DNA of 64,000 nucleotides from Nitriliruptoraceae bacterium (GTDB lineage Bacteria > Actinomycetota > Nitriliruptoria > Nitriliruptorales > Nitriliruptoraceae): assembly GCA_018401275.1 (NCBI GenBank), contig JAGYKW010000002.1:62001-126000 (forward strand). The letters run 5' to 3'. A program made the translations under genes and the position numbers. How positions within the stretch are numbered: the stretch's first letter is position 1; the number at the start of each line of letters is the position of its first letter. The notes below the pieces were generated by a model. The model had not been told where the DNA came from. It saw only the letters and a list, made by a program, of their open reading frames with translations, and did no database searches. Below, one piece after another: positions 1-7,107 of this stretch.

Positions 1-109
1 GCGCGCCGGACGCCAGCGCGAGCACGATCGTGACCGCCATGACCAGCGCACCCAACGGTGCGAGCACGCGCAGGACGCGCACGGCCGGCTCGGGTCGGAC
101 GGCGCTCAC
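1..109 (-). CDS. Membrane protein, N-terminal fragment (runs off window)
   Basis: Only the first 36 codons are visible. The GTG start overlaps the stop of the upstream ferredoxin gene by four bases (GTGA), so the two genes are translationally coupled. The peptide opens with a short Arg-containing segment and continues into a hydrophobic stretch (LGALVMAVTIVLALASG), which looks like a first membrane helix or a signal anchor. The family cannot be named from this much sequence. Confidence 0.55.
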   Translation of the reverse strand, partial: MSAVRPEPAVRVLRVLAPLGALVMAVTIVLALASGA

Positions 110-498
110 GGCTGCACCGGCGGGATGACGCCGAGCGGCAGCTGGTCGCGACCGGCGAGCGGCGACAGCTCGAACTCCTCACGACCGATGCGCAGCGGTT
201 CGACAGGTGTGCCCCCGTCGAGATGCTCGCGCACGAGGCCCTCGACGTCCTCGAGCGTCACGCCGCCGTACCAGACGTCATCGGGCGCGACGTAGACGAC
301 CGGTCCGACCATGCAGGCCTCGAGGCAGCCGGCCGCGACGACCTTCACGTCGGTCAGCCCCTGCCGGCCCGTCTCCTCACGCAGCGCCTCGAACACGCCG
401 GCCGCGCCGCGTCCTGCGCACGACCCGCGCGGATGCGACGCGTCACGCTCGTTGAGGCACACGAACGCCCAGCGTCGTGGCATCCCGCTCCTGGCCAT
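106..498 (-). CDS. Thioredoxin-like (2Fe-2S) ferredoxin domain protein
   Basis: A 130-residue protein with the layout of stand-alone thioredoxin-like [2Fe-2S] ferredoxins. It has one Cys after the first strand (FVCLNERD), a second about 13 residues later (GSCAGRG), then a GCLEAC pair followed by MVGP and an aromatic segment (DDVWYGGV). The four Cys would ligate one cluster, suggesting cytoplasmic electron transfer. Two starts are possible: ATG at 498 with GAGGGGG six bases upstream, or ATG at 483 with AGGAG five bases upstream. It is coupled to the membrane protein downstream. The redox partner is unknown. Confidence 0.8.
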   Translation of the reverse strand: MARSGMPRRWAFVCLNERDASHPRGSCAGRGAAGVFEALREETGRQGLTDVKVVAAGCLEACMVGPVVYVAPDDVWYGGVTLEDVEGLVREHLDGGTPVEPLRIGREEFELSPLAGRDQLPLGVIPPVQP

Positions 499-539
499 CT
501 CTGCACCCCCTCGACGTCGCTCGTCGTCGCTCGACCGCC

Positions 540-1325
540 TCAGGCGGACGCTCCGGACCGTAGCCGTGCATGCAGTGCGGCGAGGTCCGCGCGCGTGAGC
601 CCGATCAGGTCGTCACGCACGGCCCGGCCGGGTGCGGGATCGATCGGGCCGGCACGGGGGATCGCCAGCACGACCATCCCCGCCGCCTCCGCCGCGGCGA
701 CGCCCGTCGCGGAGTCCTCGATGACCAGGCAGTGGCCCGGGTCGACCCCCAGCAGCTCGGCTGCGCGCAGGTAGCTGTCCGGCGCGGGCTTGCCCTGCGC
801 CACGTCCTCGTCGCACACGGTCACGTCGAACGCGCGCTCGGGCCAGCCGTCGCCTGCCGACGCCGACGCGAGCAGCGCGACGGCGAACCGACGCCCCGAG
901 GAGGTGACGAGCGCGGTCGCCGGCCCGTCGCCATCGGCTTCGCGTCCGTCTCGCAGCCTCAGCAGGAGCTCACGCGCGCCCGGGAGCCAGTGCCATGCGC
1001 CGGGCGAGCCGGCCGTCGCTGCGGTGACACCGTCGACGGCGAGGTCGACCAGTCGCGCGAGCAGCGCGTCGCGGGTCGCGTCCCGGCCATCGCCCCGGTC
1101 GGCGCCCCGGTCGTCGTCCGTCGCCACGTCACCGAACACGTGCAGGCTCGCGTGCAGGCTGCGCCCGACGATCTGTGCCCAGAAGCCGTGGGGGAGCGTG
1201 ATGCCCAGCTCGTCGGCGAGGCGCACGTAGGCGTCGCGCCACACGTCGACCGTGTCGGCGAGCGTCCCATCGAGGTCGATGAGCACCGCCGGGGGGCCGG
1301 TCACCGGTCCGTCGTCACGGCTCAT
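540..1325 (-). CDS. HAD-superfamily hydrolase (phosphoglucomutase/phosphatase-like)
   Basis: 261 residues. HAD motif I is IDLDGTLADT near the N-terminus with a helical cap after it; motif II is a VTSSGRR segment, and the C-terminal motif is GHCLVIEDSATGVAAAEAAGM, typical of the beta-phosphoglucomutase/GPH branch. It is expected to dephosphorylate or isomerise a small phosphorylated metabolite in the cytoplasm; the substrate cannot be read. ATG at 1325 is chosen because it overlaps the stop of the upstream methyltransferase (ATGA) and sits just before motif I; the longer open frame upstream is antisense overlap. Confidence 0.85.
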   Translation of the reverse strand: MSRDDGPVTGPPAVLIDLDGTLADTVDVWRDAYVRLADELGITLPHGFWAQIVGRSLHASLHVFGDVATDDDRGADRGDGRDATRDALLARLVDLAVDGVTAATAGSPGAWHWLPGARELLLRLRDGREADGDGPATALVTSSGRRFAVALLASASAGDGWPERAFDVTVCDEDVAQGKPAPDSYLRAAELLGVDPGHCLVIEDSATGVAAAEAAGMVVLAIPRAGPIDPAPGRAVRDDLIGLTRADLAALHARLRSGASA

Positions 1326-2368
1326 GCGGCGGTGAGCACCGCGAACGCGGTCAGCGAGTGACCGAGGCCGAGTCCCGCCCCCTCGAACTCGGACTCGACG
1401 CTGCGCAACCGCTCGGCCAGCGCGGCCGGTGCGAGCGGCTCGGTGAGCGCTGCGTTCCATGCGGACGCGAACGCCGCATGCTGGGCGAGGACCTCGTCGG
1501 GTGCTTCGGGCAGTGTCAGGTCGATGCGCAGCAGCGCCGGATCGACATCGACGCTGAGCTCAGAGACGCTGCCGGGCTCGGCGAGCGCGTCGACGAGGTC
1601 GCGCAGGCGTGGCAGGCCCGGCGTGTACTCCCCGGTCATGGTGTGGCGTCCGACCGCCAGCGAGCGATCGACCATCATCAGGTCGGCGACCTCGGCGCCT
1701 GCGGTCGCTGCCGCACGGCCGATCGTCGCTGCGAGCTCGGCACCGTCCCACGTCGTCATCGGTGTCGCCGGGATCACACCGTCGGTCGCGAAGAAGCTCA
1801 TGCGATAGTCCCAGCGGACACGGTCCCAGCGCGACGTCCACTCGAGCGAGTAACGGCCGAGCACGTCGACGATCAGCAGTGCGACGCCCGGGTCCTGCGC
1901 GCCCGTGAGCGCGACCTGCGCGATGCGCGCGAGCGCGGGCTCGAGCCGGTCGGGCGTCAGGTGGGAGAACGGCACACCGGAGGACAGCACGAGATCGTGC
2001 GGACCGGTGTCGGGCGCGGCGGACAGGTCGCCGTTGACGAAGGCCACGCGTGCGTCGTCGGCGTAGCGGGAGCGAGCGATCGCGAGCAGGCCCTCGTCGA
2101 GGTCGAGGCCGGTGGCGCGAGCCAGCCGGAAGCGTCCTGCGGCCAGCGAGGGTGTCGCGAGCAGCAGGTCGAGCGCGACGCCGGTCCCGCAGCCGATGTC
2201 GAGGACGTCCAGGTCAGCGCGCAGGCCGTGGGCGGCTGCCCGCGCGAGCGCGGCCTCGAGGTGACGGTGGAACGCCGGTTCCTCCCAGGCCCGCTTCACC
2301 CAGTCACGCCGGGTGCTGGAGGTGTAGTGCTGGCCAGCGGTCGCATAGGCGTCGTGCGACTCGCTCAT
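1322..2368 (-). CDS. SAM-dependent methyltransferase
   Basis: 348 residues with a class I Rossmann methyltransferase fold: motif I is VLDIGCGTGVALDLL, followed by an acidic motif II (GLDLDEGLL) and motif III around FVNGDLS, then LVLSSGVPFSHL as post-motif. The C-terminal third carries no motif I recognise. Start at ATG 2368 follows AGAGGGCGG by three bases. It overlaps the downstream HAD gene by four bases, implying one transcript through HAD. The substrate is unknown; the long insert before the C-terminus is compatible with small-molecule methyltransferases. Confidence 0.8.
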   Translation of the reverse strand: MSESHDAYATAGQHYTSSTRRDWVKRAWEEPAFHRHLEAALARAAAHGLRADLDVLDIGCGTGVALDLLLATPSLAAGRFRLARATGLDLDEGLLAIARSRYADDARVAFVNGDLSAAPDTGPHDLVLSSGVPFSHLTPDRLEPALARIAQVALTGAQDPGVALLIVDVLGRYSLEWTSRWDRVRWDYRMSFFATDGVIPATPMTTWDGAELAATIGRAAATAGAEVADLMMVDRSLAVGRHTMTGEYTPGLPRLRDLVDALAEPGSVSELSVDVDPALLRIDLTLPEAPDEVLAQHAAFASAWNAALTEPLAPAALAERLRSVESEFEGAGLGLGHSLTAFAVLTAA

Positions 2369-2514
2369 CGACCGCCCTCTCGCCGTGCGCCAGCGGATGG
2401 CGGCATGCCCGTGCAGGGCCCGTGGGGGCCCGCGAAGGCCCGAGAGGGGAGCGTATCGGCGGTCGCTACCGTCCCTCCGGTGGCGCGCGAGGGGTCGCGT
2501 CGGACGGAGGCAGC

Positions 2515-2889
2515 GTGAGCGGACCGACCAGCGACGTGCCACGGCACGTCTCCCGCCTCGTCCCGCCCGGTCCGAGCGTGCGGACCCACGGCGCGTCCGG
2601 TCCGGTACCGCTGAGCATCGAGTTGCGGGTCGACGGGGATCCCGAGGCGCTCGGTCGCCTGCTGGCAGCGGTCGAGCCCCTCCGCGCCGACGACGACGCG
2701 GCGATCGTCACCGACGCTGACGCGGAGACGGTGCGATTCCTCGCGGTGCTCGCCGTCATCGAGGGTCGGGTGCCGATGCCCGACTACGACCTCGCCGACC
2801 CGAGCCTCAAGTGGCACGCGCCCGCAGGAGTGGCGGCCGTCCCGAACCCACCGAGCATGGTCACCCCGGTCGACGGGCGCACATCATGA
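2515..2889 (+). CDS. Small conserved-looking hypothetical protein upstream of the DHPS-like gene
   Basis: 124 residues from a GTG with a strong GGAGG five bases upstream. Its stop overlaps the ATG of the dihydropteroate synthase-like gene (ATGA), so the two form a coupled pair. It is acidic and soluble, with a helical centre (LGRLLAAVEPLRADDDAAIV) and no recognisable catalytic motif or membrane segment. Tight coupling suggests a role together with the DHPS-like protein, but this rests on context only. Confidence 0.65.
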   Translation: MSGPTSDVPRHVSRLVPPGPSVRTHGASGPVPLSIELRVDGDPEALGRLLAAVEPLRADDDAAIVTDADAETVRFLAVLAVIEGRVPMPDYDLADPSLKWHAPAGVAAVPNPPSMVTPVDGRTS

Positions 2890-3767
2890 GCGAACCGGCG
2901 CCTGCGCCCGCACCCGCACCGCACGGTCAGGGCACCGTCGTCCTGCCGGCCGCCCAGCACACGTTCACGCTGGAGCCGGGCCGGCCGGTGGTGATGGGCA
3001 TCATCAACACGAACCCGGGCTCGTTCTCCGACACGGTCCACCTCGCGAGCCTCGATGCGCAACTTGAGCGTGCGATGGCGTTCGTCGCGCAAGGTGCGGG
3101 GATCATCGACGTCGGCACCGACTCGGGCGTGACCTACGGGGCGTCGATCCCGCTCGAGCAGCAGGTCGCTGCGGCCGTGCCGCTCGTCGAGGCGCTCGTC
3201 GCCGAGGGGGTGCCCGTCTCCATCGACACGCCATACGCCGTGGTCGCCCGTGCGACCCTCGAGGCGGGTGCCTGCATGATCAACGACGTGTCCGGGCTCG
3301 CCGACCTCGCGATCGCGCGGCTGTGCGCTGCGCACGACGCCGCGCTCGTGATCCTGCACACGCGCGTGGGGCACAAGCAGGAGGCCTTCCTCGACTTCCC
3401 CGACGTCGTCGCCGACATCGAGGACCTGTTCGAGGAGCGCACCGCGATGGCGGTCGCCGCTGGGCTGGCGCGTGAACGTGTCGTGCTCGACCCGGGGCTC
3501 GGCTACTCGAAGCCACCGTCGGACGACGTCGCGCTCCTGCGCGCCTACGACACGTTCATCGCGCGTGGCCTCGCGATCCTCACGGGCGCGTCGCGCAAGC
3601 TGTACGCGGGCGTGATCACCGGTGCACCGCCGACGGACCGACTGCCCGAGACGATCGCGACGGTCGCCGCGGTGCGGCGCGCGCCCGGCTTCGTGCGCGT
3701 GCACGACGTCGGTGCGGTGCGCGCCTACCTCGACGCGGCCGCATCGGCCGAGGTGTCGCGGCGGTAG
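2886..3767 (+). CDS. Diverged dihydropteroate synthase-like protein
   Basis: 293 residues with a TIM-barrel pterin-binding layout. The opening VMGIINTNPGSFSDT corresponds to the DHPS loop 1 (usually N-x-TPDSFSDGG). Later landmarks kept are VSIDT, MINDVSGL, VLDPGLGYSK, GASRK and RVHDV, covering most pterin-binding residues. The second loop, normally GGESTRPGA, reads VGTDSGVTYGA, so the Thr-Arg-Pro segment that closes over pABA and pyrophosphate is missing. It may be a FolP2-like paralogue rather than the folate-pathway enzyme. It converges on a RibD-C/DHFR-like gene with a 43-bp overlap, a suggestive pterin-related neighbourhood. Confidence 0.8.
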   Translation: MSEPAPAPAPAPHGQGTVVLPAAQHTFTLEPGRPVVMGIINTNPGSFSDTVHLASLDAQLERAMAFVAQGAGIIDVGTDSGVTYGASIPLEQQVAAAVPLVEALVAEGVPVSIDTPYAVVARATLEAGACMINDVSGLADLAIARLCAAHDAALVILHTRVGHKQEAFLDFPDVVADIEDLFEERTAMAVAAGLARERVVLDPGLGYSKPPSDDVALLRAYDTFIARGLAILTGASRKLYAGVITGAPPTDRLPETIATVAAVRRAPGFVRVHDVGAVRAYLDAAASAEVSRR

Positions 3768-4582
3768 CGCAGCAGCAGCTCGCTGCCATGCGTGAGTGCG
3801 GAGACGAGCGTGAGCTCGGTGCGCCGTGCTGGCTCGCGCGTGCTGGTCAGCCGCAGGCCCTCCCCACCGACGAGGGCGGGGGCGAGCGTGAGGAACACCT
3901 CGTCGATGAGTCCGGCCTCGAGCAGCGCGCCGTTGATGCCGGGACCGCCCTCGCAGCTGATCCGGGGGAGTCCGAGTGCTGCGAGTCCGTCGAGCGCGCC
4001 ACGCCAGTCGAGCGTGTCGTCACCGGCGACGATCCAGCGGATGCCCGGGCCTGCCGGCGTGGACGCGAGCGCGCTGCGGGCCGCGGCCTCGTCGGCCCCC
4101 GCGACGATCACGATCGGTGGCCGCTGCGGGTCGGCGACCAGCGGGTGGCCATCGGGCAGCCGGCCGGTGCGCGTGACCATCGCGATCGGCGGGCGTGGTG
4201 CGAGCCCCTTCGCGAGCCGCTGCTGCTGCCGGGTCTCGCCACCCGGATAGGGCGGGTAGGACTCGTCGCGCACCGTCCCGGCACCGACGAGGATGACGTC
4301 GCACGCGTCGCGGACGCGCGCGAGTGCTCGCAGGTCGGCCGGTCCGCCCAGTCCGCCCGACACGTCCCCGAGCGTCACGGACCCGTCCACGCTCGCGACG
4401 AGGCAGAGCGCGAGCCACGGGTCCGTGCGCGGGCCGGTGAGCGGGCCAGTGAGCGGGCCAGGTCCCCCGAGGACGAGGTCGTCGTAGAGCGTGTCGAGAT
4501 CGTCGACCTGTCCGAGCCGTGGCTGCGGCCGCGACTCCGGCTCGTGGGCCGGCGCGGAGGCGGAGGCGATGTCGTCGCTCAG
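3725..4582 (-). CDS. RibD C-terminal/pyrimidine reductase family protein, probable CTG start
   Basis: 285 residues. The RibD-C (bacterial bifunctional deaminase-reductase C-terminal, DHFR-like) fold is visible as LCLVASVDGSVTLG, RDACDVILVGAGTVRDE, a PPIVIVAG strand and ISCEGGPGINGALLEAGLIDE. The conserved first strand lies upstream of the first GTG (4390), and no ATG, GTG or TTG exists in frame there. The only plausible initiator is CTG at 4582, which overlaps the stop of the alpha/beta hydrolase (CTGA), mirroring the ATGA coupling elsewhere. Mycobacterial relatives include an NADPH-dependent reductase able to replace DHFR. About 35 N-terminal residues are disordered and Pro-rich. Confidence 0.8.
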   Translation of the reverse strand: MSDDIASASAPAHEPESRPQPRLGQVDDLDTLYDDLVLGGPGPLTGPLTGPRTDPWLALCLVASVDGSVTLGDVSGGLGGPADLRALARVRDACDVILVGAGTVRDESYPPYPGGETRQQQRLAKGLAPRPPIAMVTRTGRLPDGHPLVADPQRPPIVIVAGADEAAARSALASTPAGPGIRWIVAGDDTLDWRGALDGLAALGLPRISCEGGPGINGALLEAGLIDEVFLTLAPALVGGEGLRLTSTREPARRTELTLVSALTHGSELLLRYRRDTSADAAASR

Positions 4583-5349
4583 GTGAGGAACTCGAGCATC
4601 GCCGAGGCGATCGCGTCGGGGTCCTCGAGCGGCATCCAGTGGCCGACGCCGGAGATGACCTTGATGCGGCTGACCGGGATGGAGCCCTTGAGCTCCTCGG
4701 CCATCGCGATCGGCGTCGAACGGTCGTGCGAGCCGGCGACGATCAGTGTCGGCTGACCGATCTCGTCGCGCGGGACGCGCTCCGCGTCGGCCAGGGCACG
4801 GCAGGCCTTCGCATAATGCTGCGGCTCGTTACGCAGGAAGAGCTCGCGCAGCAGTCCGACCATCCCGGGCTGCGTCGCGTGGCTGCGCGGGCTGACTGCG
4901 CCCGCGAGCCAGGCGTCGACGAGCACGTCCATCCCCTCGGCCTCGACCGCATCGGCCCGCTGGCGGTACGCGTCAGCGGTCGCCGGCTCGAAGTAGGAGA
5001 TACCGCCGACGAGCACGAGCTCGTCGATGATGTCGGGGGCGGAGCGGGCGAGCTCCTGCGCGATGAGCGTGCCCATGGAGTGGCCGACGAGCGTGACCGG
5101 CGGGAGCTCGAGGTGCGCGATGAGTCGCTGCACGTCCTGGGCCCAGCCCTCGATGGAGAACTTCCCGCGGCCCTGGCTGCGTCCGTGACCACGCAGGTCG
5201 AGGGCGATGCAGTGGTGGTGCTGCTGCAGGGCGCCGATGACACCGTGCCAGACGTTCGCCGAGCCGCCCAGGCCGTGGATGAGGACGACCGGGGGGCCCT
5301 CGCCGACGCTGGTGTAGTGGAGGGTGTTGCCGTCGATGTCCGCGAACAC
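4579..5349 (-). CDS. Alpha/beta-fold hydrolase
   Basis: 256 residues, the usual length for a single-domain alpha/beta hydrolase. The oxyanion segment is VVLIHGLGGSANVW, the nucleophile elbow is VGHSMGT (Ser), the acid is in AGSHDRSTP and the catalytic His in GVGHWMPLEDP, so the triad is complete. It begins at GTG 5349, with GGAAGG six bases upstream, and is followed by the coupled RibD-C gene. It is a cytoplasmic esterase, lactonase or C-C hydrolase of unknown substrate. The 178-bp gap to the divergent SRPBCC gene holds short direct repeats (GGTCGATCCC twice). Confidence 0.85.
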   Translation of the reverse strand: MFADIDGNTLHYTSVGEGPPVVLIHGLGGSANVWHGVIGALQQHHHCIALDLRGHGRSQGRGKFSIEGWAQDVQRLIAHLELPPVTLVGHSMGTLIAQELARSAPDIIDELVLVGGISYFEPATADAYRQRADAVEAEGMDVLVDAWLAGAVSPRSHATQPGMVGLLRELFLRNEPQHYAKACRALADAERVPRDEIGQPTLIVAGSHDRSTPIAMAEELKGSIPVSRIKVISGVGHWMPLEDPDAIASAMLEFLT

Positions 5350-5527
5350 GTCGCGCCTTCCGTTCGGAGGGGATCCCGAGAGGGGGATCCAGGTCGGGAT
5401 GCGGGTACGAATCCGCTTCGACCGGCATCCTATCGGTCACCGGTCCCCGGCCCGGGGTCGATCCCGAGGTCGATCCCACCCCGCACGGACCGAGAGCGGA
5501 CCCACAGCCCCGAGGAGGACACGGCCG

Positions 5528-5989
5528 ATGCGACTCGACCTGCACCAGGACACGTCAGCACCCCGTGAGGTCGTGTGGGACGTCCTCGTCGACTGGGAGC
5601 AGCAGCCGAAGTGGATGCTCGACGCGAAGGAGGTGCACGTCACCTCCGAGCATCGGGAAGGCGTCGGCGTCGAGCTGCGCTGCCCGACGAACCTGCTCGG
5701 CCTGACCGTCCAGGACACGATGCGGGTCACCGGTTGGGATGCCCCGCGCTTCCTCGAGGTCACCCACACCGGACGCATCATCACCGGGACGGGCGCATTC
5801 GAGCTGACACCGTTGGCTGACGGAGGGACGCGCATCGGCTGGTGGGAGGAGGTCGACCCACCGCTGGGGGCGATCGGTGAACTCGGTGCGCAGGTGTTCG
5901 CGCTGCCGATCATCCGCCGCATCTTCCGCCGGTCGCTGCGCAACCTCGCGCGTCGTGCCGAGGAGCAGCATCGGGACCGAGCGCGCTGA
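5528..5989 (+). CDS. SRPBCC (START-like) family protein
   Basis: 153 residues with the SRPBCC hallmark: an N-terminal strand (MRLDLHQDTSAPREVVWDVL), the V-W-D-V-L-x-D-W helix, then long antiparallel strands with GTGAFELTPL and TRIGWWEE before a long C-terminal helix rich in Arg. Such proteins bind hydrophobic ligands or act as polyketide-type cyclases. ATG 5528 is preceded by GAGGAGG eight bases upstream; the longer upstream frame has no ribosome site. No ligand can be inferred. Confidence 0.8.
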   Translation: MRLDLHQDTSAPREVVWDVLVDWEQQPKWMLDAKEVHVTSEHREGVGVELRCPTNLLGLTVQDTMRVTGWDAPRFLEVTHTGRIITGTGAFELTPLADGGTRIGWWEEVDPPLGAIGELGAQVFALPIIRRIFRRSLRNLARRAEEQHRDRAR

Positions 5990-6029
5990 GCGCCAGAACC
6001 ACCTCGGACGGCCGCGTCAGACGGTCGCG

Positions 6030-6437
6030 TCAGACGGTCGCGACGCCCATGCGGTCCAGCCAGTCGGCGCGGCTGATGACCTCCTGCTCGTACGAGGCGC
6101 GCGCGGCGACACCGGCCGACGTCCGGACGAGGACCTCGCACGTCACGCGCGTCGGCTCGACCATCTGAACGGTCGCATCGAGCTGCACCGTGGCGCCGAC
6201 GGGGACCGGCGTACGGTGGATGATCTCGAGCCGGCCCGGGACCGCGACCTCGTCGTCCCCGAGATGTCCGTCGAGCAGCGCGCGAGCCACCCCTGCGATG
6301 GCGTCGGCCATCGCGAGCGTGCCGAAGGCCGCAGGGAGTCCGTCCGCGAGTGCGGTCGCACGCCCGGCATCGGTCATCGACGCGTCGATCACGAGCTCGC
6401 TCTGAGTGGTCGTACCGCGCGCGGGGCCTGGCCTCAT
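6030..6437 (-). CDS. Hotdog-fold thioesterase/dehydratase-like protein
   Basis: 135 residues with a hotdog profile: a long central helix (AAFGTLAMADAIAGVARALLDG) followed by strands VPGRLEIIHRTPVPVG, TVQLDATVQMVE and VTCEVLVRTS. The double-ATG start reads AGGAG-ATGCCA-ATG, so the second ATG (6437), six bases from the AGGAG, is preferred. It is probably an acyl-CoA thioesterase or a substrate-holding relative. The catalytic residue is not obvious. A 13-bp direct repeat (CGCGTCAGACGGT twice, about 6014-6039) covers its last codons. Confidence 0.65.
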   Translation of the reverse strand: MRPGPARGTTTQSELVIDASMTDAGRATALADGLPAAFGTLAMADAIAGVARALLDGHLGDDEVAVPGRLEIIHRTPVPVGATVQLDATVQMVEPTRVTCEVLVRTSAGVAARASYEQEVISRADWLDRMGVATV

Positions 6438-6480
6438 TGGCATCTCCTGAATTGCGTTAAGTCTAGCCGCTGACGCGGGG

Positions 6481-6939
6481 TCAGCGCTGGCGACCGATTC
6501 GACCGAGCGCAGCGCGCAGGCCGCGTGCCGCAGGTACGTCGTCGCGCACCGCCACGCCGTCGTCGGCGGCGGGTGGTGCGACGGGCTCAGGACCCGGGGG
6601 GGACGAGACCGCCATCACGATGAGCGGGTCGGGCGCGCGGTTGTCCACGCCGTGCGCGGTGCCCGCAGGGACCAGCATGCTGCCCAGCGGATCGAGTCCG
6701 ATGTCACCATCCTCGGTGACGAACCATGAGCGACCAGCGAGCACGGTGTAGGTGATGTCCGCATCGGAGCGCAGCACGTCGGTCGCCTGCTGCGGCTCGA
6801 GGCACCACAGGTCGACGGCGAGCAGCTCGGTGCGTTGGACGCGCACGCGCACGGCCTGCGACGTCGAGAAGCGGACCCAGTCGCGAAGGTCGACGGGCAG
6901 CGGGCGGCGTCCGGCGGGGTCATCGTTCACGGTGTCCAT
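6481..6939 (-). CDS. Cupin-domain protein
   Basis: 152 residues. The cupin barrel is seen from LLAVDLWCLEPQQ through ITYTVLAGRSWFVTEDG and LGSMLVPAGTAHGVDNRA to PLIVMAVSSP. The second cupin motif keeps P-A-G-x-x-H, while the first motif has lost its usual His pair, so metal binding is uncertain. The C-terminal 40 residues are Pro/Ala-rich and probably disordered. There is no Shine-Dalgarno; a TATCCT -10 box lies six bases before the ATG, so it is probably leaderless. Confidence 0.75.
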   Translation of the reverse strand: MDTVNDDPAGRRPLPVDLRDWVRFSTSQAVRVRVQRTELLAVDLWCLEPQQATDVLRSDADITYTVLAGRSWFVTEDGDIGLDPLGSMLVPAGTAHGVDNRAPDPLIVMAVSSPPGPEPVAPPAADDGVAVRDDVPAARGLRAALGRIGRQR

Positions 6940-6945
6940 GCGCGA

Positions 6946-6951
6946 AGGATA
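6946..6951 (-). promoter_or_regulatory. -10 element of the leaderless cupin gene
   Basis: TATCCT, then exactly six bases to the ATG at 6939. The same spacing occurs at other genes here that lack ribosome-binding sites (PHP, MarC, epimerase, antitoxin), so the transcript probably starts at the A of ATG. Confidence 0.5.
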
Positions 6952-6994
6952 GGTCCGCGGTCGGACGCCACGGTCCCGCGAGGGTGTGGGCGGT

Positions 6995-7000
6995 TAGCCT
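6995..7000 (+). promoter_or_regulatory. Candidate -10 box for pepA
   Basis: TAGCCT, one of many TAGSCT-type words placed upstream of genes in this window. It would put the pepA transcript start near 7007, upstream of a four-copy 14-bp tandem repeat that would then lie in the 5' untranslated region. Confidence 0.4.
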
Positions 7001-7033
7001 CATGGTCAGCCGCAGATCCCGCCGATCGCCTTC

Positions 7034-7089
7034 GGTGGCCTGGCATCGGTGGCCTGGCATCCCTGGCCTGGCATCCCTGGCCCGGCATC
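7034..7089 (+). repeat. Four-copy 14-bp tandem repeat in the pepA leader
   Basis: Four adjacent 14-bp units (7034-7047, 7048-7061, 7062-7075, 7076-7089) built on GGTGGCCTGGCATC, differing at one to three positions. They end 18 bases before the pepA GTG start. They are outside any gene and could act as a leader element or simply be a slippage-prone microsatellite. Confidence 0.85.
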
Positions 7090-7107
7090 CGTGACGACGA
7101 GGCAGAC

